From Aquipseudomonas alcaligenes (GTDB lineage: Bacteria; Pseudomonadota; Gammaproteobacteria; Pseudomonadales; Pseudomonadaceae), in assembly GCF_900156545.1 (NCBI RefSeq), contig NZ_FTNW01000002.1:186001-250000 (forward strand): DNA of 64,000 bases. The letters run 5' to 3'. The translations under genes were made by a program, and so were the position numbers. Of the stretch, positions 52,664-61,723 are shown one piece after another (position 1 is the first letter of the stretch; the number at the start of each line of letters is the position of its first letter). The notes below the pieces were generated by a model. That model was not told the DNA's origin and did not search any database. It worked only from the letters and a program-made list of their open reading frames with translations.

Positions 52664-53263
52664 ATGATCCACCATGTTTGGGGGCTCTTCACCCATCCCG
52701 ACCAAGAGTGGCAGGAAATCCGTGGCGAGGAAGAAAGCATCAGCCACATGTACCTGACCCACGTCCTGATTCTCGCTGCCATCCCCGCGCTCTGCGCCTA
52801 CTTCGGCACTACGCAGGTAGGCTGGACCATCGGCGATGGCGATCCGGTAAAACTCACCGCCGAAAGCGCGTTGCAGATGACCATCATGTCCTACCTGGCG
52901 ATGCTGGCCGGCGTAGCCGTGATGGGCGCCTTCATCCACTGGATGGCGCGTACCTACGACTCCAGCCCGACCATGACCCAGTGCGTGGTGTTCGCCGCCT
53001 ACTGTGCCACCCCGCTGTTCATCGGCGGTGTCGCCGCACTCTACCCGAGCCTGTGGCTGGGCATGTTCATCGGTACGGCGGCCATCTGCTACACGGTCTA
53101 CCTGCTGTATGCCGGCATTCCTACCTTCATGGGCATTCCCCAGGACGAAGGCTTCATGTTCTCCAGTTCGGTGCTGGCCGTAGGCCTGGTGGTGCTGGTG
53201 GCGATGATCGCCTGCTCGGTGATTCTCTGGGGCTTCGGCGTGGGGCCGGTCTACACCAGCTGA
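52664..53263 (+). CDS. Yip1 family inner membrane protein, 199 aa
   Basis: Five predicted membrane helices and a cytoplasmic N-terminus with the family opening W-G-L-F-T-H-P-D-Q-E-W and I-S-H-M-Y-L-T-H. Bacterial Yip1 proteins have no known reaction. AGGAGG lies 8 bases before the ATG. A hairpin terminator follows. Confidence 0.88.
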   Translation: MIHHVWGLFTHPDQEWQEIRGEEESISHMYLTHVLILAAIPALCAYFGTTQVGWTIGDGDPVKLTAESALQMTIMSYLAMLAGVAVMGAFIHWMARTYDSSPTMTQCVVFAAYCATPLFIGGVAALYPSLWLGMFIGTAAICYTVYLLYAGIPTFMGIPQDEGFMFSSSVLAVGLVVLVAMIACSVILWGFGVGPVYTS

Positions 53264-53290
53264 TTGGAAACCCGGCCTGCCGCCACAGGG

Positions 53291-53313
53291 AGCCGCCTTC
53301 GGGCGGCTTCGTG
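53291..53313 (+). terminator. Intrinsic terminator after Yip1 gene
   Basis: A 7-bp G-C stem with a TTCG tetraloop (53291-53297 with 53302-53308) is followed by T-C-G-T-G-T-T-T-T. Confidence 0.75.
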
Positions 53314-53348
53314 TTTTATGGCGCCCCTGGACGCGGCATAATCGCCGC

Positions 53349-53843
53349 ATGCCCGAACTGCTCCATGCCCGCGTCGAAGCCTGTTACCAACTGGCCGAGG
53401 ACTTCTTCAAACGCTCATTCCCTCGCCCCGTCGTCAGCTTCAAGCTGCGCGGACAGAAGGCCGGCGTCGCGCACCTGCAGGAAAACCTGCTGCGCTTCAA
53501 CCCCAAGCTCTACGCGGAAAATCGCGAGCATTTCCTCAAGCAGACGGTGGCCCACGAAGTCGCCCACCTGGTGGCGCACCAGCTGTTCGGCCCGCGCATC
53601 CAGCCGCATGGCGAGGAATGGCAGCTGATCATGCGCGGCGTCTACGAACTGCCGCCGGACCGCTGCCACAACTATGACGTGGGCCGGCGCAAGGTCACCC
53701 GCTACCTTTACCTGTGCCAATGCCCGGACGGCGAGTTCCCCTTCTCCGCCCAGCGCCATGGCCTGGTGCGCCAGGGCCGCCGTTACTTCTGCAGGCGCTG
53801 CCGCGCGACGCTGGTGTTTAGCGGCGAGCAGCGGGTGGAATAG
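53349..53843 (+). CDS. SprT family zinc metalloprotease-like protein
   Basis: 164 aa with the zincin motif H-E-V-A-H at residues 69-73 in V-A-H-E-V-A-H-L-V-A-H. The C-terminal zinc ribbon has C-Q-C and C-R-R-C pairs. SprT-like proteins are related to eukaryotic Spartan, which cuts DNA-protein crosslinks; the role in Pseudomonas is not established. It is a lone gene followed by a palindromic repeat. Confidence 0.9.
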   Translation: MPELLHARVEACYQLAEDFFKRSFPRPVVSFKLRGQKAGVAHLQENLLRFNPKLYAENREHFLKQTVAHEVAHLVAHQLFGPRIQPHGEEWQLIMRGVYELPPDRCHNYDVGRRKVTRYLYLCQCPDGEFPFSAQRHGLVRQGRRYFCRRCRATLVFSGEQRVE

Positions 53844-53874
53844 GTACCTGCTTCCCCCAATCGGGGAAACAGGC

Positions 53875-53935
53875 CGTAGCCCGGATGCAATCCGGGAAAC
53901 CCGCAGCGCCGCTCCCGGATTGCATCCGGGCTACC
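53875..53935. repeat. Palindrome of the G-G-A-T-G-C-A-A-T-C-C family, overlapping the CoA-transferase stop
   Basis: Long arms (about 53875-53896 and 53913-53935) facing each other around a 16-base loop. The right end supplies the stop codon of the minus-strand CaiB/BaiF gene (53931-53933). Confidence 0.88.
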
Positions 53936-55106
53936 CCAGCGCCTTGCTCGCCCTGAGCGCAGCGATCTGGTCGGCGTCATAGCCCAGCTCGCGCAGCACC
54001 TCGTCGCTGTGTGCACCGACGGCCACGCCGATATGCCGGGGCGGCTCCAGCCCTGCGGAGAAACGGATCGGGCAGGCCAGCTGGCGCTGCGCCGCCCTGC
54101 CCTCGCGCGGTACTTCGGTGACCACGCCGCGGGCCTTGAGCTGCGGGTGCTCGACCGCCTCGGACAGCTTGAGTACCGGCTCGACGCAGGCATCCAGGGC
54201 GGCGAAACGCTGCTGCCAGTGGGCCAGATCGTGCTTCTCGATCTCGATCTCGATCTCGCGCTTGAGCGCCTTCTGATCCTTGGGCGACAGGCCCAGGGCG
54301 GCCAGCTCCGGGCGACCAATGGCGGCGCAGAACTGCTGCATGAATTGCGGCTCAAGGCTGCCCACCGACAACCAGCGGCCGTCGCGGGTGCGGTAGTAGT
54401 CGTAGAAGCTGCCGCCGTTGAGCGCCTGGTTCTCCATGTCCGGCTCCTGGCCGGCGGCGAGGTAGCCAGCGCCGGCCATGGCGTGAAGGCTGAAGGCGCA
54501 GTCGGTCATGCTGATGTCGACGTGCTGGCCCTGCCCCGTGCTGTGCCGGGCGATCACCGCGGCGAGCAGGCCGATCACCCCATGCAGGGAGCCGCCGGCG
54601 ATGTCCGCCACCTGCATGCCGAGCGGCAGCGGGCCGCTGTCGCGGCGCCCGGTGTAACTGGAGAGGCCGCTCAGCGCCAGGTAGTTGAGGTCGTGGCCGG
54701 CGCGGTCCTTGTACGGCCCGGTCTGGCCGTAGCCGGTGATGGAGACATAGATCAGCCGCGGGTTGATTGCCTTCAGTGCGTCGTAGCCGAGGCCGAGTTT
54801 GTCCATTACCCCGGGGCGGAACTGCTCCAGTACGATGTCGTACTCGGCCACCAGGCGGCGCACCACCTCCAGCGCTTCGGGCTTCTTCAGATCCAGCGCC
54901 AGCGAGCGCTTGTTGCGATTGAGGTAGGCATGGCTGGCGGACACACCATCGACATGCGGCGGCAGCACGCGCACCAGGTCCATGCGCGTCGGCGACTCGA
55001 TGCGCAGCACCTCGGCGCCCAGGTCGGCCAGCAACAGCGAGGCGAACGGCCCCGGCAGCAGGGTGGAGAAGTCGAGGACTTTCAGCGAGGACAGCGGGCC
55101 TTTCAT
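53931..55106 (-). CDS. CaiB/BaiF family CoA-transferase, 391 aa
   Basis: Family III CoA-transferase: L-K-V-L-D-F-S-T-L-L-P-G-P-F-A-S, L-G-A-E-V-L-R-I-E, N-R-N-K-R-S-L-A-L-D-L-K, and the catalytic Asp region H-D-L-N-Y-L-A-L-S-G. The start at 55106 opens right at the domain. Substrate unknown, though members include alpha-methylacyl-CoA racemase, which this sequence also resembles (G-H-D-L-N-Y-L-A). It begins 2 bases after the acyl-CoA synthetase stop, so the two form an operon for activation and conversion of an organic acid. Confidence 0.9.
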   Translation of the reverse strand: MKGPLSSLKVLDFSTLLPGPFASLLLADLGAEVLRIESPTRMDLVRVLPPHVDGVSASHAYLNRNKRSLALDLKKPEALEVVRRLVAEYDIVLEQFRPGVMDKLGLGYDALKAINPRLIYVSITGYGQTGPYKDRAGHDLNYLALSGLSSYTGRRDSGPLPLGMQVADIAGGSLHGVIGLLAAVIARHSTGQGQHVDISMTDCAFSLHAMAGAGYLAAGQEPDMENQALNGGSFYDYYRTRDGRWLSVGSLEPQFMQQFCAAIGRPELAALGLSPKDQKALKREIEIEIEKHDLAHWQQRFAALDACVEPVLKLSEAVEHPQLKARGVVTEVPREGRAAQRQLACPIRFSAGLEPPRHIGVAVGAHSDEVLRELGYDADQIAALRASKALG

Positions 55107-55108
55107 AT

Positions 55109-56746
55109 TCAGTCTTCCCAGTGAACAGCAGGTTGATGCGGCAGGCGGGCGACCCACTCGGCGTAGCGGGCCTCCAGCACGTTGCGGCGAATTTTCAGGG
55201 TCGGCGTCAGGCTGCCGTTGTCCACGGTCCAGCTCTCGCTCACGAGCAGCAGATGGCTCAGACGCTCGTGTGCCGGCAGCGCAGCATTGAGGCGCTCCAG
55301 GGTCACCAGCAGGTCGGCGGCAATCTGCTCGCGGGCCTGAGCACGAGCCGCCGGCGAAAGATCGATCAGCGCCAGTGGCTGGTCGCGGTTGCTGCCCATC
55401 AGGCAGACCTGCTCGACCCAGGTGTTCTTGGCGATCTCGCCCTCGATGGGCGCCGGCGCCACGTACTTGCCCTTGCTGGTCTTGAAGATGTCCTTGACCC
55501 GCCCAGTGATGCGCAGGTAACCGTCGGCATCCACCTCGCCCTTGTCGCCGGTGTGCAGCCAGCCGCCCTCCAGGGCTTGGGCGCTCAGTTGCGGCTCACG
55601 GTAGTAGCCCTGCATTAGGGTCGGACTGCGGAACAGCACCTCGCCGCTGTCGGCCAGGCGCATTTCGAGGAACGGCATGGGCCGCCCGACCGTGCCGAAG
55701 CGCACTTGTCCAGGGCGGTTGAAGCAGCCGTAGGCGAAGTTCTCGGTCATGCCGTAGCCCTCGCAGAGCGTCAGGCCGATGCGCCGGTACCATTCCAGCA
55801 GCCCCGGGGAAATCGCGGCGGCACCGGATACCAGCACGCGTGCCCGGTCAAGGCCCAGGCCACGGCGAATCCTGCGCGCCACCAGGCTGCCGAGCAGCGG
55901 CAGGCGCAGCAGCAGGTCCAGCTTGCGTTGCGGCAGGCGCTCCAGCACGCCCTGCTGGAAGCGCGTCCACAGCCGCGGCACCGAGAAGAACACGGTCGGA
56001 CGCACGTGCTGGAGGTCGGCGGCGAAGGTCTCCAGCGACTCGACGAAGGCCACCGCCGCGCCGGCGTAGAGGCTGTTCATCTGCACCAGGAAGCGTTCAG
56101 CGGCGTGCGACAGCGGCAGGTAGGAGAAGAACTGGTCGCGCTCGTCCATCTTCATCTCGGCGCAGGCGTTGGCGGCGGAGAAGGCCATGGCCCGCGCCGA
56201 CAGCATCACGCCCTTGGGCTGGCCGGTGGTACCGGAGGTGTAGAGGATGCTGAGCAGCTCGTCGCCCTGCTGCCGGTGCACCTGCTGCAATGGCGCATGG
56301 GCCTGCAACTCGTGCCACTGGTAATCGGCGCGCAGGGTCGGATAGGGCATGGCGATGCGCGCCACCTGTGCGCCGATAGCCCCCTCCAGCTTGTCCGGCT
56401 CGTCCAGCTTGCCGAGGATGATCGCCCGGCACTCGGCATGCTCCAGCACATAGGCGATGCTCTCGGCGGTCTGCAGCGGATAGAGCGGCACACTGATCAG
56501 TCCGGCCATCATGATGGCCAGATCGCTGATGAACCACTCGGCGCAGTTCTTCGCCAGGATCGCCACCCGATCGCCCGGCGCGCAGCCCAGGGCCTGCAAG
56601 CCGGCGGCCAGGCGCCGCGCCTGTTCGTCGACCTGATGCCAGGTGAAGTCATGCCAGTGGCCGGCCACCGGCTGGCGCAGCCAGACCCGCTCGGGCGTGC
56701 GCTCGCACCAGTGCTGGAAACGTTCTAACGGCAGTTGTTCGGTCAT
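55109..56746 (-). CDS. AMP-dependent long-chain acyl-CoA synthetase, 545 aa
   Basis: ANL-superfamily adenylating enzyme: P-loop-like I-L-Y-T-S-G-T-T-G-Q-P-K-G-V, Y-G-M-T-E-N-F-A motif, W-L-H-T-G-D-K-G-E, and the C-terminal hinge R-V-K-D-I-F-K-T-S-K-G-K-Y-V-A-P-A-P-I-E typical of long-chain (FadD15-like) synthetases. It forms acyl-CoA from a fatty or aryl acid. First gene of the two-gene unit with the CoA-transferase. Confidence 0.92.
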   Translation of the reverse strand: MTEQLPLERFQHWCERTPERVWLRQPVAGHWHDFTWHQVDEQARRLAAGLQALGCAPGDRVAILAKNCAEWFISDLAIMMAGLISVPLYPLQTAESIAYVLEHAECRAIILGKLDEPDKLEGAIGAQVARIAMPYPTLRADYQWHELQAHAPLQQVHRQQGDELLSILYTSGTTGQPKGVMLSARAMAFSAANACAEMKMDERDQFFSYLPLSHAAERFLVQMNSLYAGAAVAFVESLETFAADLQHVRPTVFFSVPRLWTRFQQGVLERLPQRKLDLLLRLPLLGSLVARRIRRGLGLDRARVLVSGAAAISPGLLEWYRRIGLTLCEGYGMTENFAYGCFNRPGQVRFGTVGRPMPFLEMRLADSGEVLFRSPTLMQGYYREPQLSAQALEGGWLHTGDKGEVDADGYLRITGRVKDIFKTSKGKYVAPAPIEGEIAKNTWVEQVCLMGSNRDQPLALIDLSPAARAQAREQIAADLLVTLERLNAALPAHERLSHLLLVSESWTVDNGSLTPTLKIRRNVLEARYAEWVARLPHQPAVHWED

Positions 56747-56846
56747 GCGGGCGTCCCTTCTTGTTGTTATCTGCCCCGCCGGGCTGGTTCAAGGTAGACC
56801 CGCCCTCGCCGCCTCTCAATGACCCAAGCGCTCGGCGCGATTGACC

Positions 56847-57770
56847 CTAGCGGTCAGCCTCCAGGGTGAAGGCCAGGAAGCGCTGCAGGTAATCGATGAA
56901 GGCCTGCACCTTGCCGGTGGCACGGCGGTGGCTGGGATAGACGGCGAGGATGTCTTCGCCAAAGGCGTCCGGCTCGATCTGGTAGTCCGCCATCAGCCGC
57001 ACCAGGCGGCCATCGGCCAGATGAGGCGCAACGCTCCACAGCGGGGTGTGCAGCACACCGTTGCCGGCCACGGCATTGGCCAGCAGCAGGTCATAGTTGT
57101 CGCTCTCCAGGCGCACCTGCTGCGGGTGCGGCAGGCGGATGCGCACGCCGTCGCGCACCACCCACCAGCCGTCGCGCCCGAGCGCCGGGTGGGCGTACAT
57201 CAGCCAGTCGTGCTGCTCCAGGGTCTGCGGCGTCAGTGGCAGCGGGTTGCGGGCCAGGTACGCGGGGCTGGCAGAGAGACAGATGCGGTTCTTGCCGACC
57301 ACCCGTGCGATCAGCCCCGGAAGGTCGCTCGGCCCCTCGCGCAGGGCCAGGTCGTAACCGGACTCGACCAGGTCGACGAAGTCATCGCACAGGTCGACGC
57401 GCAGGCGAATCTGCGGGTACTCGGTCAGGAAGCCGGCACACACCTGATCGAGAAAGGCCTGGCCGAACGCCAGCGGCGCGGTCAGCCGCAGGCTGCCGTG
57501 CAGGCCGTGCTGCAGCTGGCCGATTTCCTCGCCCGCCTCGTGCAGACGCTGCAGCACCTGGCGCGCGGTGTCCAGATACAGGCGCCCGGCCTCGGTCAGC
57601 ACGATGCGCCGGGTGCTGCGCTCGAACAGCTGCGCGCCCAGCTCGCGCTCCAGGTGGCCAACGGCCTTGGTCAGAGCCGAGGGCGTCTTGCCCAGCAGCT
57701 CGGCGGCGCGGCTGAAACTGCCCTGCTCCGCCGTGGCGACGAACATGCCGAGGGCACTGAACTTGTCCAT
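56847..57770 (-). CDS. LysR-family transcriptional regulator, 307 aa
   Basis: N-terminal winged helix-turn-helix at residues 1-60: F-S-A-L-G-M-F-V-A-T-A-E-Q-G-S-F-S-R-A-A-E-L-L, then T-P-S-A-L-T-K-A-V-G-H-L-E. A periplasmic-binding-like effector domain follows. It is divergent from the amidohydrolase gene with 105 bases between them, the usual arrangement for a LysR regulator and its target. Confidence 0.93.
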   Translation of the reverse strand: MDKFSALGMFVATAEQGSFSRAAELLGKTPSALTKAVGHLERELGAQLFERSTRRIVLTEAGRLYLDTARQVLQRLHEAGEEIGQLQHGLHGSLRLTAPLAFGQAFLDQVCAGFLTEYPQIRLRVDLCDDFVDLVESGYDLALREGPSDLPGLIARVVGKNRICLSASPAYLARNPLPLTPQTLEQHDWLMYAHPALGRDGWWVVRDGVRIRLPHPQQVRLESDNYDLLLANAVAGNGVLHTPLWSVAPHLADGRLVRLMADYQIEPDAFGEDILAVYPSHRRATGKVQAFIDYLQRFLAFTLEADR

Positions 57771-57875
57771 GGTCGTTTCCTACCAGGCAAAAGGATTTTG
57801 CACGAACAGGCCGTTCTGCCCGCTCCCCATGCTCGTTAGTCTCGCCGGCAGCTCAATAAAAACAAGGGGTCTGCT

Positions 57876-59627
57876 GTGAAAAGAGCGTTACTGGCAAGTG
57901 CACTAGCTTTTTCCTCTCTGGAAGCCATGGCCGCCGCCGATATGGTGTTTTATAACGGCCAGGTGTTTACCGCCGAGGCCAGCCAGCCCAGGGCACAGGC
58001 CATCGCCGTGGACGACGGCAGGATTCTCCAGGTCGGCAGCGACGCCGCCATCCTCGCCCTGGCCGACGCCACCACCCAGCGCATCGACCTGGCTGGCAAG
58101 GTACTGATGCCGGGCATGATCGACACCCACAGCCACCCGGTGATGGGCGCCCTGGCTAGCCTGCGCGCCAACCTCTACGACGAGGTCAAGCCGCTGGCGG
58201 AACTGGAACAGTGGATCCTCGCGCAAGACGCGGCCGGCACCGCGCGCCTGGAGGACATCATCGCCATTAGCGGCGTCAGCTCGGCCTACTGGAAGGACAG
58301 CCGCGAACTGGCCAAACGCTTCAACCAGGGCCGCTGGGCCGAGCAGCCGCTGGTGCTCGACGGCATCGACGGGCACACCGGCTGGGCCAACCAGGCCATG
58401 CTGCGGCGCGTCGGCATCGATGCTGCGCTGATCAAGACCCTGGACGCCAAGGAGGCCAGCTACATCGAGCACGAGGCGGACCTGACGCCCACCGGCTACC
58501 TCAGCGAAACCGGCTGGGACCGGGTACGCAGCCAGCTGCCCAAGCCCTCCCATGAACTGATGCTGAAGGCCGCCCGCGAGGCGGTGCGCCTGAATCTGGA
58601 AGTGGGCGTCACCGCCTGGATGGACGCTGCGGCCAATGGCGGCGGCGAGCAGTCGCTGTTCGAGATGCGCCCCACCACCCGCGACCTCGGCGTGCTGCCG
58701 CTGTACCGCGAGCTGGCCGAGAAGGGCGAGCTGAAGGTGCACGTGGCCGCCCTGCTGCTGGCCCACCCGCAGAGCAAGCCCGAAGACCTCGCCGTGCAGG
58801 CCGAGGTAATGCGCCAGTTCGAAGGCGTGCCCAACCTGACCTTCCCCGGCCTCAAGGTGTTCGTCGACGGCATCCTCGAATATCCGGGGCAGACCGCCGC
58901 GGTGATCGACCCGTACACCAACAGCCACAAGCAGGGCCAGCTGCTGATCGACCCGCAGGGCTTCGGCCCGCTGCTGGCGGCGGCCGAGCAGCGCGGCTGG
59001 ATCGTGCACATGCATGCGGTCGGCGACCGCGCCGTGCGCGAATCGCTGAATGCCGTGCAGTACGCCCGCCAGCACAATGCCCAGCCACTGCCGCACAGCA
59101 TCACCCACCTGCAGCTGGTCAACCCCAAGGAGTTCGCGCGCTTCAAGGAACTCGGCGTGATCGCCTCCATGCAGCTGCTGTGGGCCACCGCCGAGAGCTA
59201 CACAGAGGAGCTGGTCAAGCCCTACGTCAGCGCCTTCGCCTATCGCTACCAGTACCCGGCACGTTCGCTGCACAAGGCCGGCGCCACCATCGCCGGGGCC
59301 AGCGACTGGCCGGTGTCCAGTCCCAACCCGTGGAACGCCATCGCCCAGGCCAGCACCCGCACAGGCCCGCTCGGCGTGCTCAACGCCGCCGAGAGCATCG
59401 ACCGCGAAACCATGCTACGCGCCTACACCATCAATGCCGCCAAGGCCTTGCGCCTGGAGGACCGCATCGGCTCGCTGGCGCCCGGCAAGCAGGCCGACCT
59501 GATCGTCCTCGACCGCGACATCTTCACGGTCAGCGACGCCGAGCTGTTCGACACCCGGGTGCTGCAGACCTGGTTCGCCGGCAAGCCGGTGCACCAGGCC
59601 GGCGCCACCACCGCCCACGCCGAATAA
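57876..59627 (+). CDS. YtcJ-like metal-dependent amidohydrolase, exported, 583 aa
   Basis: Signal peptide (MKRALLASALAFSSLEAMA), then an amidohydrolase 3-type enzyme: the metal His pair in D-T-H-S-H (His85, His87), H-M-H-A-V-G-D-R-A-V-R in the barrel, A-S-D-W-P-V, and the C-terminal G-S-L-A-P-G-K-Q-A-D-L-I-V-L-D. Substrate unknown; family members hydrolyse formamide, hydantoin-like or N-acyl bonds. It is followed after 96 bases by a TorF-type porin, suggesting uptake plus hydrolysis under the divergent LysR regulator. Confidence 0.9.
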   Translation: MKRALLASALAFSSLEAMAAADMVFYNGQVFTAEASQPRAQAIAVDDGRILQVGSDAAILALADATTQRIDLAGKVLMPGMIDTHSHPVMGALASLRANLYDEVKPLAELEQWILAQDAAGTARLEDIIAISGVSSAYWKDSRELAKRFNQGRWAEQPLVLDGIDGHTGWANQAMLRRVGIDAALIKTLDAKEASYIEHEADLTPTGYLSETGWDRVRSQLPKPSHELMLKAAREAVRLNLEVGVTAWMDAAANGGGEQSLFEMRPTTRDLGVLPLYRELAEKGELKVHVAALLLAHPQSKPEDLAVQAEVMRQFEGVPNLTFPGLKVFVDGILEYPGQTAAVIDPYTNSHKQGQLLIDPQGFGPLLAAAEQRGWIVHMHAVGDRAVRESLNAVQYARQHNAQPLPHSITHLQLVNPKEFARFKELGVIASMQLLWATAESYTEELVKPYVSAFAYRYQYPARSLHKAGATIAGASDWPVSSPNPWNAIAQASTRTGPLGVLNAAESIDRETMLRAYTINAAKALRLEDRIGSLAPGKQADLIVLDRDIFTVSDAELFDTRVLQTWFAGKPVHQAGATTAHAE

Positions 59628-59723
59628 GACCCACCCGCCGCCCTCACCGTGCGCCCTGCGGCGCGCGGCGGAGCGGCTCGCCTTCGAACTGCCGACCTAA
59701 CAACCACAACACAAGGCTCTTCC

Positions 59724-60467
59724 ATGCGCATCCAGCACCTTCTCGCCCTGGCCCTCGCGGCCGGCGGCACCCTGCAGGCCCAGGCCATCGAACTCAACGA
59801 GCAGTTCGCCCTGGCCATCACCCCAGGCCTCTACAGCGACTACCGCAACAGCGGCATCTCGCAGACCCTCGGCGACCCCGCCGCCCAGCTCGATCTGATG
59901 CTCAGCCACGCCAGCGGCCTGTACGCCGGGGTATGGACCAGCAACGTCGACTTCGGCTACGACTGGGCAAACGACGACCGCTTCGGCACTCGCCAGGAGA
60001 TCGACTACTACCTTGGCTACTACTGGCAGATCACCGACGCCATCAGCCTGGACGGCTACTACAACCACTACACCTTCCCCGGCGAAGGCCAGTTCAACGG
60101 CAGCGACATCTACCTGACCCTGGAGGCCTACGGCTTCTTCGTCGGCGGCAAGCACTCCCACGACACCGACGACAGCGCCTTCAGCCAGTACGCCGGCTAC
60201 CGCACCCAGCTGCCGCTGGAGATAGGCCTGGAGCTGCGCTGGGAGAACGTCGACTACAAGGACGGGGTGTTCTTCAACGCCGACTACAGCGATTCGCGCG
60301 AGGACTACGACAACTGGCAAGTCTCACTCAACCGCGAGCTGGCCGGCATCACCTGGGGCCTCAGCTATGTCGATACCGATCTGTCCGACGCCGAGTGCCT
60401 GAGCTTCACCGGCTACGACGACCTGTGCGGCGCCGACCTGGTGGTCAGCGCCAGCAAGACCTTCTGA
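59724..60467 (+). CDS. TorF family putative porin, 247 aa
   Basis: Signal peptide (cut after L-Q-A-Q-A), then the TIGR02001-type barrel: Y-S-D-Y-R-N-S-G-I-S-Q-T, P-A-A-Q-L-D-L-M-L-S-H-A-S-G-L-Y-A-G, W-T-S-N-V-D-F-G. It ends in S-K-T-F, with terminal Phe. Unlike most members it begins with E-L-N-E-Q-F-A-L-A-I-T. The start at 59724 gives the signal peptide; the preceding 75 bases are non-coding. Confidence 0.88.
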   Translation: MRIQHLLALALAAGGTLQAQAIELNEQFALAITPGLYSDYRNSGISQTLGDPAAQLDLMLSHASGLYAGVWTSNVDFGYDWANDDRFGTRQEIDYYLGYYWQITDAISLDGYYNHYTFPGEGQFNGSDIYLTLEAYGFFVGGKHSHDTDDSAFSQYAGYRTQLPLEIGLELRWENVDYKDGVFFNADYSDSREDYDNWQVSLNRELAGITWGLSYVDTDLSDAECLSFTGYDDLCGADLVVSASKTF

Positions 60468-60523
60468 GCCATGTCCACGGCCGTGCGAATGCATCTGTAC
60501 GGCCGATTTGAAAGTCAGCTGCG

Positions 60524-60552
60524 GATTACGCCGTCTGCCGGGCGGCGTAATC
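60524..60552. repeat. Short G-A-T-T-A-C-G-C-C-G palindrome
   Basis: Perfect 10-bp arms (60524-60533 with 60543-60552), loop of 9, between the porin and the transporter. It resembles another class of Pseudomonas extragenic palindrome and could also end the porin transcript. Confidence 0.65.
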
Positions 60553-60577
60553 TGGCGGCTCCTGCCTGGAGCCGTTG

Positions 60578-61480
60578 ATGAAACCCGCCGACCTGTTCCG
60601 CCTGTTGCTGCTCGCCGCCATCTGGGGCGCCAGCTTCCTGTTCATGCGCATCGCCGTGCCGGTACTGGGCAGCCTGCCGACCGCCTTCTTCCGCGCCAGC
60701 CTCGGCGCCCTCGGCCTGCTGGCCTTCCTCCTGCTGATGCGGCCGCTGTGGAACTATCAGGGCAAGTTTCGCGCCTGCCTGATCCTCGGCGTGATCAACG
60801 CCGGTCTACCCTCGGTGATGTACTGCCTGGCAGCGCTGGTGCTGCCGGCCGGCTACTCGTCGATCTTCAACGCCACCACGCCGCTGATGGGCGTACTGAT
60901 CGGTGCGCTGTTCTTCAGCGAGGGGCTGACCACAAGCAAGGCCGCCGGCGTGGCGCTCGGCCTGTTCGGCGTGGCCGTGCTGACCCGCACCGGCCCGGTG
61001 GACTTCGACCTGCCGCTGCTGCTGGGCGCCGCCGCCTGCCTGGTGGCCACCACCTGCTACGGCTTTGCCGGTTTCCTCACCCGCCGCTGGATCGGCCCGC
61101 TAGGCCTGGACAACCGCCTGGTGGCCTTCGCCAGCCTGGTCGGTGCCAGCCTGTTCCAGTTGCCGCTGTTCGCCGGTAGCCTGGCCTGGCAACCGCCCAC
61201 CAGCTGGGGCGGGCCCACCGTATGGCTGTCGCTGGCCGGCCTGGGCCTGGTCTGCACCGCCTTCGCCTATGTCCTGTACTTCCGCCTACTGGCCGATATC
61301 GGGCCGATCAAGGCCAGTACCACCACCTTCCTGATTCCGCCCTTCGGCGTGCTGTGGGGCGCCCTGCTACTGGGCGAACCGCTGAGCTGGGACTACCTGC
61401 CCGGCTGCCTGCTGATCGGTGTGGCGCTGTGGCTGGTGGTAAGACCAAGTGCACAGAGTGCGGCGCCGGCCAGAACGTAG
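60578..61480 (+). CDS. EamA (DMT superfamily) transporter, 300 aa
   Basis: Ten predicted membrane helices in two EamA repeats: L-L-A-A-I-W-G-A-S-F-L-F-M-R near the N-terminus and T-T-F-L-I-P-P-F-G-V-L-W-G near the C-terminus. It is a probable metabolite exporter with unknown substrate. The stop TAG (61478-61480) is part of a palindromic repeat. Confidence 0.92.
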   Translation: MKPADLFRLLLLAAIWGASFLFMRIAVPVLGSLPTAFFRASLGALGLLAFLLLMRPLWNYQGKFRACLILGVINAGLPSVMYCLAALVLPAGYSSIFNATTPLMGVLIGALFFSEGLTTSKAAGVALGLFGVAVLTRTGPVDFDLPLLLGAAACLVATTCYGFAGFLTRRWIGPLGLDNRLVAFASLVGASLFQLPLFAGSLAWQPPTSWGGPTVWLSLAGLGLVCTAFAYVLYFRLLADIGPIKASTTTFLIPPFGVLWGALLLGEPLSWDYLPGCLLIGVALWLVVRPSAQSAAPART

Positions 61481-61537
61481 CCCGGATGCAATCCGGGAGC
61501 GGAGTGGCCTGTTTCCCGAGTTACATCCAGGCTACGG
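61477..61537. repeat. Degenerate copy of the G-G-A-T-G-C-A-A-T-C-C palindrome over the transporter stop
   Basis: The left arm is intact and begins with the EamA stop codon. The right arm (about 61515-61535) has several changes (G-T-T-A-C-A-T-C-C-A-G), so pairing is imperfect. Confidence 0.8.
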
Positions 61538-61628
61538 CCGTTAGTGCAGCCCTGCGCACCGAGCAGGAGGCTGGCCACGGTGCAGGGCGCGTAGCCAGGC
61601 TGCTGGCAACTCGGAGTCGCCCCAGAGT

Positions 61629-61677
61629 CCCTCACCCTACGCGGGCCGCCCCGCCCCTCTCCCATGGGGAGAGGGGA
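61629..61677. repeat. REP-type palindrome near the cysK terminator
   Basis: One copy of the C-T-C-T-C-C-C / G-G-G-G-A-G-A-G family with a C-C-C-T-C-A-C-C-C lead, 5 bases before the terminator. Confidence 0.8.
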
Positions 61678-61681
61678 TACA

Positions 61682-61707
61682 AAAAAGCCGCCCTCGGGCG
61701 GCTTTTT
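61682..61707. terminator. Bidirectional intrinsic terminator
   Basis: Perfect 11-bp stem (61682-61692 with 61697-61707) with A-run and T-run on both sides, placed 16 bases after the cysK stop on the minus strand. Confidence 0.92.
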
Positions 61708-61723
61708 CATGCGCGGCAGCTGC

